Assembly: GCA_034190875.2 (NCBI GenBank)
Contig: CM067358.1
Location: forward strand, 43,537,219 to 43,601,218
Source of the DNA: Urechis unicinctus
Lineage: Eukaryota; Annelida; Polychaeta; Xenopneusta; Urechidae
Direction: 5' to 3'
Length of the DNA: 64,000 nucleotides
The position numbers were made by a program, and so were the translations under genes. The notes below the pieces were generated by a model. It was given only the letters and a program-made list of their open reading frames with translations, had not been told where the DNA came from and did no database searches. Below are positions 39,943-54,300 of the stretch, piece after piece. How positions within the stretch are numbered: position 1 is the first letter of the stretch; each line of letters opens with the position of its first letter.

Positions 39943-42900
39943 ACTCTTTGCAGATCCGTGTCTATGGGTAAGCGCTCGAATGTCGGCTTGCCTGAATCCA
40001 ATCACATTCCTCATCACCTCTTGCGAGCAGACCGTTTTTATTGATCACGCGGGTCTTCCCAAAGTCATTCACACATATGTTGAGCTTTTCCTCAGACGAT
40101 TCAATGCAAGTCTGTTGAATATTTCTTTTTGATGAAACATCATGTGCAAGAGTTTCACCGTGACCACAGCCCCTCTGTTGTTTACTACCTTCTGACACGT
40201 TCCAAACACAAATAAAAGATTTTCGTGCGTGCATGCCGCAGGAAAGCAATTGTGTATAACAAATAAGTTGAGCTTTTGGGGACCACACGCAAAATGAAAA
40301 AGGCACATTGGAATCAGGCATGCTCTTCCTTAGTTAAGTGAAATAAATAAGTGTAGTAGAGAACCTGTTTATTTCCTGTCATTTGCTGTCATCTTAGCAT
40401 CACCCTTAGCATCACCTTACACTTCCCCCTATTGGTGGACGACTGCAGTTTCCTCGAGCTAAATTGCATATATCTGTGTTTTGCCCGATAAAGGCTTATT
40501 TGCATTAGCGTGTTTTTCCATTTGTGCTGATATTGATGTGTTGCAAAAATCATAAATTCAAGAAATGTAAGAAGTTTGTCACTGGTAGCTAAATTCATAC
40601 AGAGTTCAACTTAGTAGCGTTCGTCTAGTCAATTACCATACTCAATAGCTAGCGCAGTTTGTACAGGAACGGCATGCAAATTGACAGTTAGAAAAAGCTG
40701 GACCACATAAAATCTAAATTTATTTACGGATGTGACCTATTACAGAGCAGTCGTGGCGAAACTAATTTCTCTTACCAAATGAAAACACTGCAAAAGCTGT
40801 CCGATGCTGAATTATTTACATTCGCTGATAGTGAACAAAGTACACACTGCGCTCTGTCCTAATCTGACTGTAATTAGCTTGTTCACATACAAAAAAAGCC
40901 TGATTTGGGTCATATAGATGGATTATAACAAATGATATGCTAGTATCTTGTATTGCTATTGCAATAGGAATTGTTACTTATGATTACTGGTTGTTTTTAG
41001 TGTAAATGCTCATTTGCTCAATATACAAATGCTGTGTTGGCGCATAAGGAGCTATTAGTTCATATTTAAATACGTGTTAATTTCAGTGAACGCTAGCCAA
41101 ATTGTAATGATAGCTTGAACACATATTGTGTATGAGCTAAATCAATGTGATGTTGGGTCGTCGAATTAGCCATTGTCGTCGTTGTAAATGATCGCAATTC
41201 GATTAAACTGAAACAGTTGAGCCACATTTGTCGGTGGATTTTAGCGTCATTTGATTATGATCCTATTTTTCCCTACTTTTGAAAAGAACACGGTTAATCA
41301 AGCTTGCACACAATCGTTGCGTTTTTATTATAATTAAGGTTCTTCAAGAATAGGCCAATCAAACTACCGCACGCGATGAGACTCGTTTATGCTGGATGTC
41401 AAATCAAAACGTTATGGACAGTTGATCGTGCCAATGTCACGTTTAAATCATTTTACGCTTCACTTTATGTAGGGCAATTGTGATATATTTCCTACATGCG
41501 CCTCATGCATATTCTATCCTATGCTATACCTGTCTGAATAGTGTCCGATAACTGTGCTGCCTCATTTATTTGTTAGACTATGGCCTCAATCAATCCAAAA
41601 TGCATATAGATTTGTGGGTCAGGCGTTCGACGATGGCAGAACCTAATATATGAGTGCATTGTGTAGCGCCCGGGGAGACTACAAACACAACTATTGGATC
41701 AGGGGTGTCATATCTGTCTTTGACATGAAGGTTGGATTAATGTCAGATGATAAATTAGTTAGTCCCTTTGCCTGTGGCGGCCACCACACCGCACTATAGA
41801 AAATACTAAGTCAGACTATTCTATATTCTAAGCAACAATAGGATGATTACCCCCACTGGTGTTTCATAATTGATTCTGCGCTCAGCCATGTATGGGTTAA
41901 TTGATTGATGGATTGAATCAATGTCATGCATAATTTAACCAAGAGTGATCATCAATGCTTTTTTATGATGAATGCATTTGCATGATCTTTATGCTTATTT
42001 TCGCTCTCTTTTTTATCATTGGTTACATATCCGATATGATTTGTATACTGCAAACAGAAGAGGGAAAGCGAATTACAGAGAAAAAAATGAACGAGATACT
42101 GAGAGAGAGAAGCTGAAAGAGAGACAGACGCGTTGTCTTTGGAAAATTCAGAGGCCGAAAGGCAACACAATTTCAATTCACTGTTTTGCAAGCCCTCATA
42201 TTCGATAAAATTCTGCTCTGCTTTGTTGACGGCTGAGCCGTCTTTATTTACACCATCTGGTGGCTGATAGATGCCAATGAGACATTTTGTGTGGGAAATA
42301 CGTCAGTTTCCTTAGGTACTAATCACTTGCAGGTATTGCTCTCAATCGGCGGGTTATCGTGCATAAACAGACAGGTCGTGTCTTGGTCTTGCCAGGATGA
42401 TCTAGAACCTCCACAATTATATATCAATAATGAGTTACATAAATGGTGATTTCTATTATTTTGAATGTCCCTTTAATGCTGTGAAAAATGGAGCAGGTAG
42501 AGGCTTGGCTGCAGATCAATGACACGTAGAAATGCGAGGAATATGATTGGGGTTCAACAAGCTCATTAACTGAAAGGTTCGTTGAACTGCGATATGCTCG
42601 TACAAAGGCAGAACGTACAAAACATTATAATAAGCTGATGTAATTGTTTGATTGCTACCGCGGGAATTCATATGCATGTTTGGAACATGAAATGGAATGC
42701 CATCAAAATAATTTATGGATTACACTGATCTGGAAGCCATTTTAGCATTGCAATAACCGGTGTTGTTGTGTCGTCAATATTCTGACTGTGTTTAACCATG
42801 TATCATTGTTTCCTGTATTTGAATTTAACTTATTACTCATAAAACATGATATTTCGTCGTAGCAAACATAGCTTCAAGTTAAAAAAAACATTCGACAAGC

Positions 42901-45900
42901 ATATACAGAGATTGGCCACAAAACGATGTGAAGGACGCCCGTTATGTTTGCCGCATAGAACATACTTTAACACACCAATAGCAATTTCTAATAAAACCGT
43001 GCTTATTTTTATTCTGCAATCCCTATTACTTTTGGTATTCATATATCAACGGAAGACTCCAATCAATTACAATGGCTTGAATAATGGGAATCGCATAGTT
43101 CCCATGGTGCGTGTAGTAACTTACTCACAGCTCGAGGTGCGAAGTACGCAGGGTTTGAGAGATAACGCACACGAACTCTGTGCTCGACAAAAACAACTTT
43201 GCTAAAAGCGATAGCTTGCTAGGATGACAATGACACTTGATATTGATGATGAGACATGTGACCTGGGTACACACACTTGTTATCACCTGTTAAGAGCTGT
43301 CATGCAGTGTTTAGCTAATTGATGTTCTTCTCTTTTGATATCACATACAGCAAAACGCGCACTATATCCGGGACACTAAACAAACGACATCCCAATAACT
43401 TAATGACAGTCTACAAAACAAAGTAACATATGTGGGTATTTTACGTAATATTATTTAATTATAATTGATTTTAATATGCCTCAAACTTCTCATGTTGAAT
43501 CATTGAGAAGTAAGTACAAGCATGTGCATAAAATTCATTTTGCACCAGAAAACTATTGTAATTTCGACCTAGGTTGCTGAACGTTATCAGTGCACTTGAG
43601 CTACAAGTAAATTTTTTTTATGTTTGTTTAAGAATAAATTAACGCAGGCTCTCATTTTTTACCTGCTTGCTTTATCGTATGGACCGCGATTATTTATCTG
43701 TCCAAACATACAAAATGGTACTCCTCAAGAAACATGCTGCATAAAAATGATCAGCTTTATATCGGGATGGCTATAACTGCCTGTGATATCGCAATGCAGC
43801 TAACCATCAGGACAGGAATTGTTCTGAGGATTTAGACGCTTGTGATATATAGGTGCAATCTAAGGCATTTTGGAAATATAACCCAGCACTTTTCTTTTGC
43901 AACACAATAACACTGAGACTCATATTGGGTAGACGAGTTATCCGTCTTAACGATATCGCATAAAAAATCCACTTGAAATGTATAAACAAGCGCATTGTAT
44001 CCGATTTTTGCTTTTATGAATTGTTTACCACCAAATAAGTCCTCGGTCAAGTCCGATCAAGATCGCGGTGTAAAATGGCAAGTCGGATTTGTTCACACTA
44101 ACAAGGTCTCGTCTCGTAATTCAGGGCAAAAGAAATTTGCGACATATACCTGATGCTCTCCTCCAAAACGCCATGAGAGTACAATGCTGTAAATTGACGC
44201 TTGACATAGCTCCATCAATTCTCTTCTTCACTAACAATTTGCACACACCATTGTGTTAAGCGACTACTGATTTACTCGTGCAGCAATCTCTGGTGAGCTC
44301 ACGGTTTATCTGGTCAATCCTGTGTCATGCTAACACTCTGTGTGCGTTCCTGGTTGACATTCATCTTGTTTAACTCATAAACATTTTCTCGAATTCCAGA
44401 CCCTGTATATTGAGTGTTGTATGACATAAAGCGTAATTTTATTACAGTCGAATCTCCCATAAGGCATCACACATGTTCCGGTAATAACACTTACATGCTT
44501 AGGGAATGCGCGATAGGATGATTAACGAACATTCCTAGTTCCTTATTACTCCGAGGTAGCTGTCCAATTTGGCTGTTAATGGTTTACATCATTTGTTTCA
44601 CAGCGTGACCCCTGTTATCAGAACTTAGTCAAAAAACAATATCCAATCAGTGTTGGACTCGCTAAACATTATACTTGAAATGCATATTAATGGCCGCAGC
44701 TCGATAGTAAATTTTGTGCTCGGTCTCAGATGAATGACCCGCGACAGTAACATAGGCATTAAACTGATGGTGTAGCTACAGAGGCACAGATCATTGCATG
44801 CTTCCTTACCATGGCATCTAAATAGATTGCGTTTGTATGTCGTCAAGTAATTAGGGAAACCAAAAAAGTCAGCACTTTTTGGCTGTGTTTCTTTTTCTCA
44901 CTGGCCTAACCGTCAACTTGTCATCCCTCACGTGCTCACGTCCCAATGTGATACACAGGCTAGCTATTTATCCTGAAGAGAACTGTACATAGGATCCAAC
45001 ATCGATCATTGAATGGGGGTTCTAGTAAAGGCTAGATGATTAATTTGGTACATCTGATTGACCGTGGTAATATGACCTGTATAATCAGGGACAGACTTAG
45101 ACAATCTATAAAATCCATTATCTCAACGCTTGATTTATCTTAGATGTCTTAATTGGGCTATGTGTCAAGCATATCTCCCATATTATCCATCAGGTTTTAT
45201 TGATATCACTAGAAATGGTTCTAGGAGCCACAAACAGGTCTGATATTGGCAGCTTTTTACTGGAGATGCATATTAACTACGCTAATCATGGAATGCTATA
45301 ATAATAATATCATGGATTTCCATGTCTGAATATATTGTTTGGGAGCAAGAGAAAATTGGTGTGAGGCAAATAAATATACCGTTCAAGGAAGTCACTGACA
45401 CACAGAGCCCCTGCAATAGGCATGTTCATAAAATGTCATTTTCTGTAATGCGACGCACATGCTCTCCTCCTCCCCGCTTAGTGTTCTTTAAAGGGAAAAT
45501 ATAAGCAGTAACATTCTTCAAATTGCATAGTCTATCTGTGAACAATACAGTGGAGGAGGAAAACTGCACTCGCCTCATCGCAGTCTATTTCTCTGAATAT
45601 TGAGGCCTAAACATCTATGCTTTATCTAAATTATTATCTGCAGAAGAATGGTAGTCCATTGGGCGATGTAGGTACAATAATCCCGCAGCTCAACGAGAAT
45701 TGTTCATGTGGCACTGGTAAATTTCACAGACGTGCGCCCTTTTTGTGGAAATTTAGTCATACCTTCTGTATAGCGTTGGATAAACCTGGAGGCGTCTCGG
45801 GCCGTTTTGTGTTACCACATTTCTGGTACAACATAAATAAACGACGACTCAAGGACGATTCTAAATAATTGCTACGGTTCAGAATTGTTTGGAACATGTA

Positions 45901-48360
45901 AATACGTTCCACAGCATTCCACTATTCATATTGTGCCAGATATCTAACATTTTTGCATTTCAACAGTTATATTACTAGGCAGATGTTAGTGAATATGTCA
46001 TAGTAGTGAATACACAGCTTATGTTTGGACAGATGAATGGAATATAGTTGTTTATCCATCAACAACTGATTTAACTATTGTTGGATCATGAGCTTTGGTA
46101 TAAGTGTTAACTGGTCCCATGTAATGTATTGTATTCCATTTTAGTACATCACGAGGTGCCTCGGACTGTGGGCTTTTGGGGATCATAACGTGACTGATAA
46201 AACCACTTAGACCTGTCAAAAATTGTCTTCTGTGATTATTGTATCAGGACGTCTTCCACAGCTTCTGTTCGCACAGAGTCGACTACTTGTGGTCCCGGAT
46301 GTTGGTTTGCCTAACAATACTGGCCCTCTGTGCCAAGGGAACGGAGCAGACATAACTGCGCGTCATTACCGCCTTTTATATTAACTTATGTATAAACTAG
46401 AGATGCGAAGCATTTAACATGCAGTGCTACCTGATGTTTTTTTGCCACAAATAAGCAACTATTTGATAAAGCTAGATTACAATTGTTTCTAAATATTGAA
46501 TAGAAGAATAGGAGCTCATCGAATGTGAACTTAAACAGTTGCACCGTATCACGAAACCCAAAATCTTAAAGACAGAAGTAATCATATTTTGCGCACGACA
46601 CTGCCCGTTCTAATTGATATTATTGATAACTCGTTTTTCTGCAATGTCGCACGCACTGTTTTCTGATGGCTACTTTCTGGAAGCTATCATTATCGAAAAC
46701 CCGATCGTCTGTTATGACAATAATGGTAAAACAGTTATAAGGGAGAGTGAAAGCAAAATCACCAAAACCTGCATAGATTGGCAATTGACCACAAATTTTA
46801 CTTTGACAAATATTGAAGGGTTTATTATACGATGCGCATACTCAACCAGTAGGATATAAAATATATCCATGATTTTCAGCTTCTAAACTCTTCACTTTGC
46901 AAGTGACGGTAACTTTAAGATAAGGACGGTATAGAGACTTACAATTATGCTGATCACGCGATACCATGACAAGTGAAAGCCTACACATATGTACAGTCAT
47001 TCAATGAAACATTTGCTAATTATCTGCAGATGAACATTTTAATGCGCACTTTTATAAATTCATATCCAAATTGCTCTTAAAGCATTTGGCTCTTTTGACC
47101 TTTCGTCTCGTCATTACGTACAACATTTGTAATGTTGCTTGTTGTCTAATGCTCTAACTCACACAGCAGTGCATCTCCATAACGCTTTTCAAATTGTGGC
47201 CAATCTGCCAGCCCTACTCTCATCTTCGCTTATCATGCCTCCGCACTCATTTCAAGTTTTGCCTAACGTGGCAATCTAACCTTTATCAGAAGGGTAGTGC
47301 CACTGGAATAAAATTGTGTGATATATAACACATTGCGATCAATTTGTGCACCAACATGACAATTTTGTCTATCGCCGGTTTCAATCGGTCGACTGTTGGT
47401 AAACTCGGAACGGAATACCATTTTTAAGATTTGATTGTTTATGTTAAATACATAGCTGAGTTTTTGAACTTTACAGGCCACAGCGCGAATATTGAATAAT
47501 CGGCTCTCCATCCTAATGCTATAGATTTTGTTCGATCAAAATTACTCTCGCACCCTTAAGCAATATTTGCAGGGCAGCGACAACAGCTATCTTTGATGAG
47601 CAAGGGGCTACATATTGGTCCGCAATTTGCCTATAAAGAGCTTGTTATGGTCAGTACCAATTTAGTAGGCATTGATTTGAACAATTTAAATACATTTCGC
47701 TGTTCATGTTTTATCATAGCGACATTAAAATCATAAAATCTGGGAAAAGTTCCTCTTCACAACGGCAGCATTAGCATTAGCCCAACATACCTGTAAACGG
47801 TTGTGTTAGCAGTCAAAGAGAATAAAATTACATTACGCGCGACATGTAGCCGTGGTATTGGGACCGTGGTAATGGGTTGGCTGTAGCCATGTCCGACTAA
47901 TTGGGACAATGATGCTTGATGAAAGAGCCTGTCTGTATACCACGGACCACCATTCCTCATCAACCCTTCCTCAGGCCGCCGAGTATCACGTCAAAATGTC
48001 CAATGAGAGGCACGCTGTTCTCATAAATACAAAGGTTGCTGCCCACTCACATTTCGTCTGTGTAATTTCAAGTGAAATGAAAAGCTACGTGGCACGCTGT
48101 TTAGCCTAGAATTCCCTTTAATTCATTGGACGCCACGGTAATTGAGACCGACATGAGCAAAATAACACATGGGCAGTTGAACAAAGAGATTTAACAGCAA
48201 CGCATGACGTGGTTAAATTAAAACGGTTGACTGGTGATATATTCCCTAGAGCAACCTTCTACACCCATAGCTACGCTATTGCCCCCGGGTTTCATTTGGC
48301 ATATCGTTAAGCATTAATGAACCATCATTTATCTGCTGATTTACTTACCGGTGTCTCATG
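39943..48360 (+). repeat. 8.4-kb tandem duplication, copy 1
   Basis: Starts TGACTCTTTGCAGATCC at 39941 and ends GTGTCTCATG at 48360. It aligns end to end with 48361-56838. From 39943 to about 43.25 kb the copies differ at well under 1 % of positions, apart from one patch at 41321-41416. From there to the end they differ by several per cent. Frames present in both copies include a 119-codon minus frame (40321-39962), a plus frame with a hydrophobic segment (42846-43205), a 60-codon plus frame (45322-45504) and an 81-codon plus frame (46614-46859). None is recognised. Changes between copies are not biased to silent sites, and two of the frames diverge by frame-altering indels, so coding status is doubtful. 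Confidence 0.9.
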
Positions 48361-51300
48361 ACTCTTTGCAGATCCGTGTCTATGGGTAAGCGCTCGAATG
48401 TCGGCTTGCCTGAATCCAATCACATTCCTCATCACCTCTTGCGAGCAGACCGTTTTTATTGATCACGCGGGTCTTCCCAAAGTCATTCACACATATGTTG
48501 AGCTTTTCCTCAGACGATTCAATGCAAGTCTGTTGAATATTTCTTTTTGATGAAACATCATGTGCAAGAGTTTCACCGTGACCACAGCCCCTCTGTTGTT
48601 TACTACCTTCTGACACGTTCCAAACACAAATAAAAGATTTTCGTGCGTGCATGCCGCAGGAAAGCAATTGTGTATAACAAATAAGTTGAGCTTTTGGGGA
48701 CCACACGCAAAATGAAAAAGGCACATTGGAATCAGGCATGCTCTTCCTTAGTTAAGTGAAATAAATAAGTGTAGTAGAGAACCTGTTTATTTCCTGTCAT
48801 TTGCTGTCATCTTAGCATTACCCTTAGCATCACCTTGCACTTCCCCCTATTGGTGGACGACTGCAGTTTCCTCGAGCTAAATTGCATATATCTGTGTTTT
48901 GCCCGATAAAGGCTTATTTGCATTAGCGTGTTTTTCCATTTGTGCTGATATTGATGTGTTGCAAAAAATCATAAATTCAAGAAATGTAAGAAGTTTGTCA
49001 CTGGTAGCTAAATTCATACAGAGTTCAACTTAGTAGCGTTCGTCTAGTCAATTACCATACTCAATAGCTAGCGCAGTTTGTACAGGAACGGCATGCAAAT
49101 TGACAGTTAGAAAAAGCTGGACCACATAAAATCTAAATTTATTTACGGATGTGACCTATTACAGAGCAGTCGTGGCGAAACTAATTTCTCTTACCAAATG
49201 AAAACACTGCAAAAGCTGTCCGATGCTGAATTATTTACATTCGCTGATAGTGAACAAAGTACACACTGCGCTCTGTCCTAATCTGACTGTAATTAGCTTG
49301 TTCACATACAAAAAAAAGCCTGATTTGGGTCATATAGATGGATTATAACAAATGATATGCTAGTATCTTGTATTGCTATTGCAATAGGAATTGTTACTTA
49401 TGATTACTGGTTGTTTTTTAGTGTAAATGCTCATTTGCTCAATATACAAATGCTGTGTTGGCGCATAAGGAGCTATTAGTTCATATTTAAATACGTGTTA
49501 ATTTCAGTGAACGCTAGCCAAATTGTAATGATAGCTTGAACACATATTGTGTATGAGCTAAATCAATGTGATGTTGGGTCGTCGAATTAGCCATTGTCGT
49601 CGTTGTAAATGATCGCAATTCGATTAAACTGAAACAGTTGAGCCACATTTGTCGGTGGGTTTTAGCGTCATTTGATTATGATCCTATTTTTCCCTACTTT
49701 TGAAAAGAACACGGTTAATCAAGCTTGCACACAATCGTTGCATTATTACTAAAAGTAATGATCTCTAAGGATAGGACAATCATACTACCGCACGCGATGA
49801 GACCCGTTTGCACTGGATGTCAAATCAAAACGTTATGAACAGTTGATCGTGCCAATGTCACGTTTAAATCATTTTACGCTTCACTTTATGTAGGGCAATT
49901 GTGATATATTTCCTACATGCGCCTCATGCATATTTTATCCTATGCTATACCTGTCTGAATAGTGTCCGATAACTGTGCTGCCTCATTTATTTGTTAGACT
50001 ATGGCCTCAATCAATCCAAAATGCATATAGATTTGTGGGTCAGGCGTTCGACGATGGCAGAACCTAATATATGAGTGCATTGTGTAGCGCCCGGGGAGAC
50101 TACAAACACAACTATTGGATCAGGGGTGTCATATCTGTCTTTGACATGAAGGTTGGATTAATGTCAGATGATAAATTAGTTAGTCCCTTTGCCTGTGGCG
50201 GCCACCACACCGCACTATAGAAAATACTAAGTCAGACTATTCTATATTCTAAGCAACAATAGGATGATTACCCCCACTGGTGTTTCATAATTGATTCTGC
50301 GCTCAGCCATGTATGGGTTAATTGATTGATGGATTGAATCAATGTCATGCATAATTTAACCAAGAGTGATCATCAATGCTTTTTTATGATGAATGCATTT
50401 GCATGATCTTTATGCTTATTTTCGCTCTCTTTTTTATCATTGGTTACATATCCGATATGATTTGTATACTGCAAACAGAAGAGGGAAAGCGAATTACAGA
50501 GAAAAAAATGAACGAGATACTGAGAGAGAGAAGCTGAAAGAGAGACAGACGCGTTGTCTTTGGAAAATTCAGAGGCCGAAAGGCAACACAATTTCAATTC
50601 ACTGTTTTGCAAGCCCTCATATTCGATAAAATTCTGCTCTGCTTTGTTGACGGCTGAGCCGTCTTTATTTACACCATCTGGTGGCTGATAGATGCCAATG
50701 AGACATTTTGTGTGGGAAAATACGTCAGTTTCCTTAGGTACTAATCACTTGCAGGTATTGCTCTCAATCGGCGGGTTATCGTGTATAAACAGACAGGTCG
50801 TGTCTTGGTCTTGCCAGGATGATCTAGAACCTCCACAATTATATATCAATAATGAGTTACATAAATGGTGATTTCTATTATTTTGAATGTCCCTTTAATG
50901 CTGTGAAAAATGGAGCAGGTAGAGTACAAAGCGTAAAAAACTCTGAAAGGATTTGCAACAGAGGCTTGGCTGCAGATCAATGACACGTAGAAATGCCGAG
51001 GAATATGATTTGGGTTCAACAAGCTCATTAACTGAAAGGTTCGTTGAACTGCGATATGCTCGTACAAAGGCAGAACGTACAAAACATTATAATAAGCTGA
51101 TGTAATTGTTTGATTGCTACCGCGGGAATTCATATGCATGTTTGGAACATGAAATGGAATGCCATCAAAATAATTTATGGATTACACTGATCTGGAAGCC
51201 ATTTTAGCATTGCAATAACCGGTGTTGTTGTGTCGTCAATATTCTGACTGTGTTTAACCATGTATCATTGTTTCCTGTATTTGAATTTAACTTATTACTC

Positions 51301-54300
51301 ATAAAACATGATATTTCGTCGTAGCAAACATAGCTTCAAGTTAAAAAAAACATTCGACAAGCATATACAGAGATTGGCCACAAAACGATGTGAAGGACGC
51401 CCGTTATGTTTGCCGCATAGAACATACTTTAACACACCAATAGCAATTTCTAATAAAACCGTGCTTATTTTTATTCTGCAATCCCTATTACTTTTGGTAT
51501 TCATATATCAACGGAAGACTCCAATCAATTACAATGGCTTGAATAATGGGAATCGCATAGTTCCCATCGTGCATTCTTTATATGGTGCGTGTAGTAACTT
51601 ACTCACAGCTCGAGGTGCGAAGTACGCAGGGTTTGAGAGATAACGCACACGAACTCTGTGCTCGACAAAAACAACTTTGCTAAAAGCGATAGCTTGCTAG
51701 GATGACAATGACACTTGATATTGATGATGAGACATGTTACCTGGGTACACACACTTGTTATCACCTGTTAAGAGCTGTCATGCAGTGTTTAGCTAATTGA
51801 TGTTCTTCTCTTTTGATATCACATACAGCAAAACGCGCACTAAATCCGGGACACTAAACAAACGACATCCCAATAACTTAATGACAGTCGACAAAACAAA
51901 GTAACATATGTGGGTATTTTACGTAATATTATTTAATTATAATTGATTTTAATATGCCTCAAAATTCTCATGTTGAATCATTGAGAAGTAACTACAAGCA
52001 TGTGCATAAAATTCATTTTGCACCAGAAAACTATTGTAATTTCGACCTAGGTTGCTGAACGTTATCAGTGCACTTGAGCTACAAGTACAATTGTTTAATG
52101 TTTGTTTAAGAATAAATTAACGCAGGCTCTCATTTTTTACCTGCTTGCTTTATCGTATGCACCGCAATTATTTATCTGTCCAAACATACAAAATGGTACT
52201 CCTCAAGAAACATGCTGCATAAAAATGATCAGCTTCATGTAGGGATGGCTATAACTGCCTGTGATATTGCAAAGCAGCAAACCATCAGGACAGGAATTGT
52301 TCTGAGGATTTAGACGCTTGTGATACATAGGTGCAATCTAAGGCATTTTGGAAATATAACCCAGGACTTTTCGTTTGTAACACAATAACACTGAGACTCA
52401 TATTGGGTAGACGAGTTATCTGTCTTAACGATATCGCATAAAAAAAATCCACACGAAATGTATAAACAAGCGCATCTTATCCGATTGTTGCTTTTATGAA
52501 TTGTTTACCACCAAATAAGTCCTCGGTCAAGTCCGATCAAGATCGCGCTGTAAAATGGCAAATCGGATTTGTTCACACTAACAAGGTAGGGAACTCGTCT
52601 CGTAATTCAGGGCAAAAGAAATTTGCGACATATACCTGATGCTCTCCTCAAAAACGCCATGAGAGTACAATGCTGTAAATTGACGCTTTACATAGCTCCA
52701 TCAACTCTCTACTTCTCTAACAATTTGCACACACCATTGTGTTAAGCGACTACTGCTTTACTCGTGCAGCAATCTCTGGTGAGCTCACAGTTTATCTGGC
52801 CAATCCTGTGTCATGCTAACACTCTGTGTGCGTGCCTGGTTGACATTCATCTTGTTTAACTCATAAACATTTTCTCGAATTCCAGACCCTGGATATTGAG
52901 TGTTGTGTGACATAAAGCGTAATTTAATTAATGTCGAATCTCCCATAAGACATCACATATGTTCCGGTAACAAACACTTACATGCTTCAGCGAATGCGCG
53001 ATCGGCTGATTAACGAACATTCCTAGTTTCTTATTACTCCGAGGTAGCTGTCCAATTTGGCTGTGGATGGTTTACATCATTTGTTTCACAGCGTGACCCC
53101 TATTATCAGAACTTAGTCAAAAAACAATATCCATTCAGTGTTGGACTCGCTAAACATTATACTTGAAATGCATATTAATGGACTCAGCTCGATAGTAAAT
53201 TTTGTGCTCGGTCTCAGATGAATGACCCGCGACAGTAACATAGGCATTAAACTGATGGTGTTGCTACAGAGGCACAGATCATTGCATGCTTCCTTACCAT
53301 GGCATCTAAATAGATTGCGTTTATATGTCGTCAAGTAATTAGGGAAACCAAAAAAGTCAGCACTTTTTGGCTGTGTTTCTTTTTCTCACTGGCCTAACCA
53401 TCAACTTGTCATCCCTCACGTGCTCAAGTCCCAATGTGATACACAGGCTAGCTATTTATCCTGAAGAGAACTGTACATAGGATCCAACATCGATCATTGA
53501 ATGGGGATTCTAGTAAAGGCTAGATGATTAATTTGGTACATCTGATTGACCTTGGCAATATGACCTGTATAATCAGGGACAGACTTAGACAATCTATAAA
53601 ATCCATTATCTCACCGCTTGATTTATCTTAGATGTCTTAATTGGGCTATGTGTCAAGCATATCTCCCATATTATCCATCAGGTTTTATTGATATCACTAG
53701 AAATGGTTCTAGGAGCCACAAACAGGTCTGATATTGGCAGCTTTTTACTGGAGATGCATATTAACTACGCTAATCATGGAATGCTATAATAATAAAATCA
53801 TGGATTTCCATGTCTGAATATATTGTTTTGGAGCAAGAGAAAATTGGTGTGAGGCAAATAAATATACCGTTCAAGGAAGTCACTGACACACAGAGCCCCT
53901 GCAATAGGCATGTTCATAAAATGTCATTTTCTGTAATGCGACGTACATGCTCTCCTTCTCCCCCCTTAGTGTTCTTTAAAGGGAAAATATAAGCAGTAAC
54001 ATTCTTCAAATTGCATAGTCTATCTGTGAACAATACAGTGGAGGAGGAAAATTGCACTCGCCTCATCGCAGTCTATTTCTCTGAATATTGAGGCCTAAAC
54101 ATCTATGCTTTATCTAAATTATTATCTGCAGAAGAACGGTAGTCCATTGGGCGATGTAGGTACAATAATCCCGCAGCTCAACGAGAATTGTTCAGGTGGC
54201 ACTGGTAAATTGAACAGACATGTGCCCTTTTTGTGGAAATTTAATTATTCCTTGCGTTGGATAAACCTAGAGGCGTCTCGGGCCGTTTTGTGTTATCACA

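Noticed and set aside
39962-40321. 119-codon minus frame identical in both tandem copies (also 48380-48739)
   Set aside because: Identity reflects the recent duplication or conversion, not selection. Other frames on both strands here look equally protein-like and no motif is recognised.
45617-45868. 83-codon plus frame and its 70-codon counterpart at 54105-54317
   Set aside because: The two copies differ by indels that change the reading frame, so a conserved protein is unlikely.
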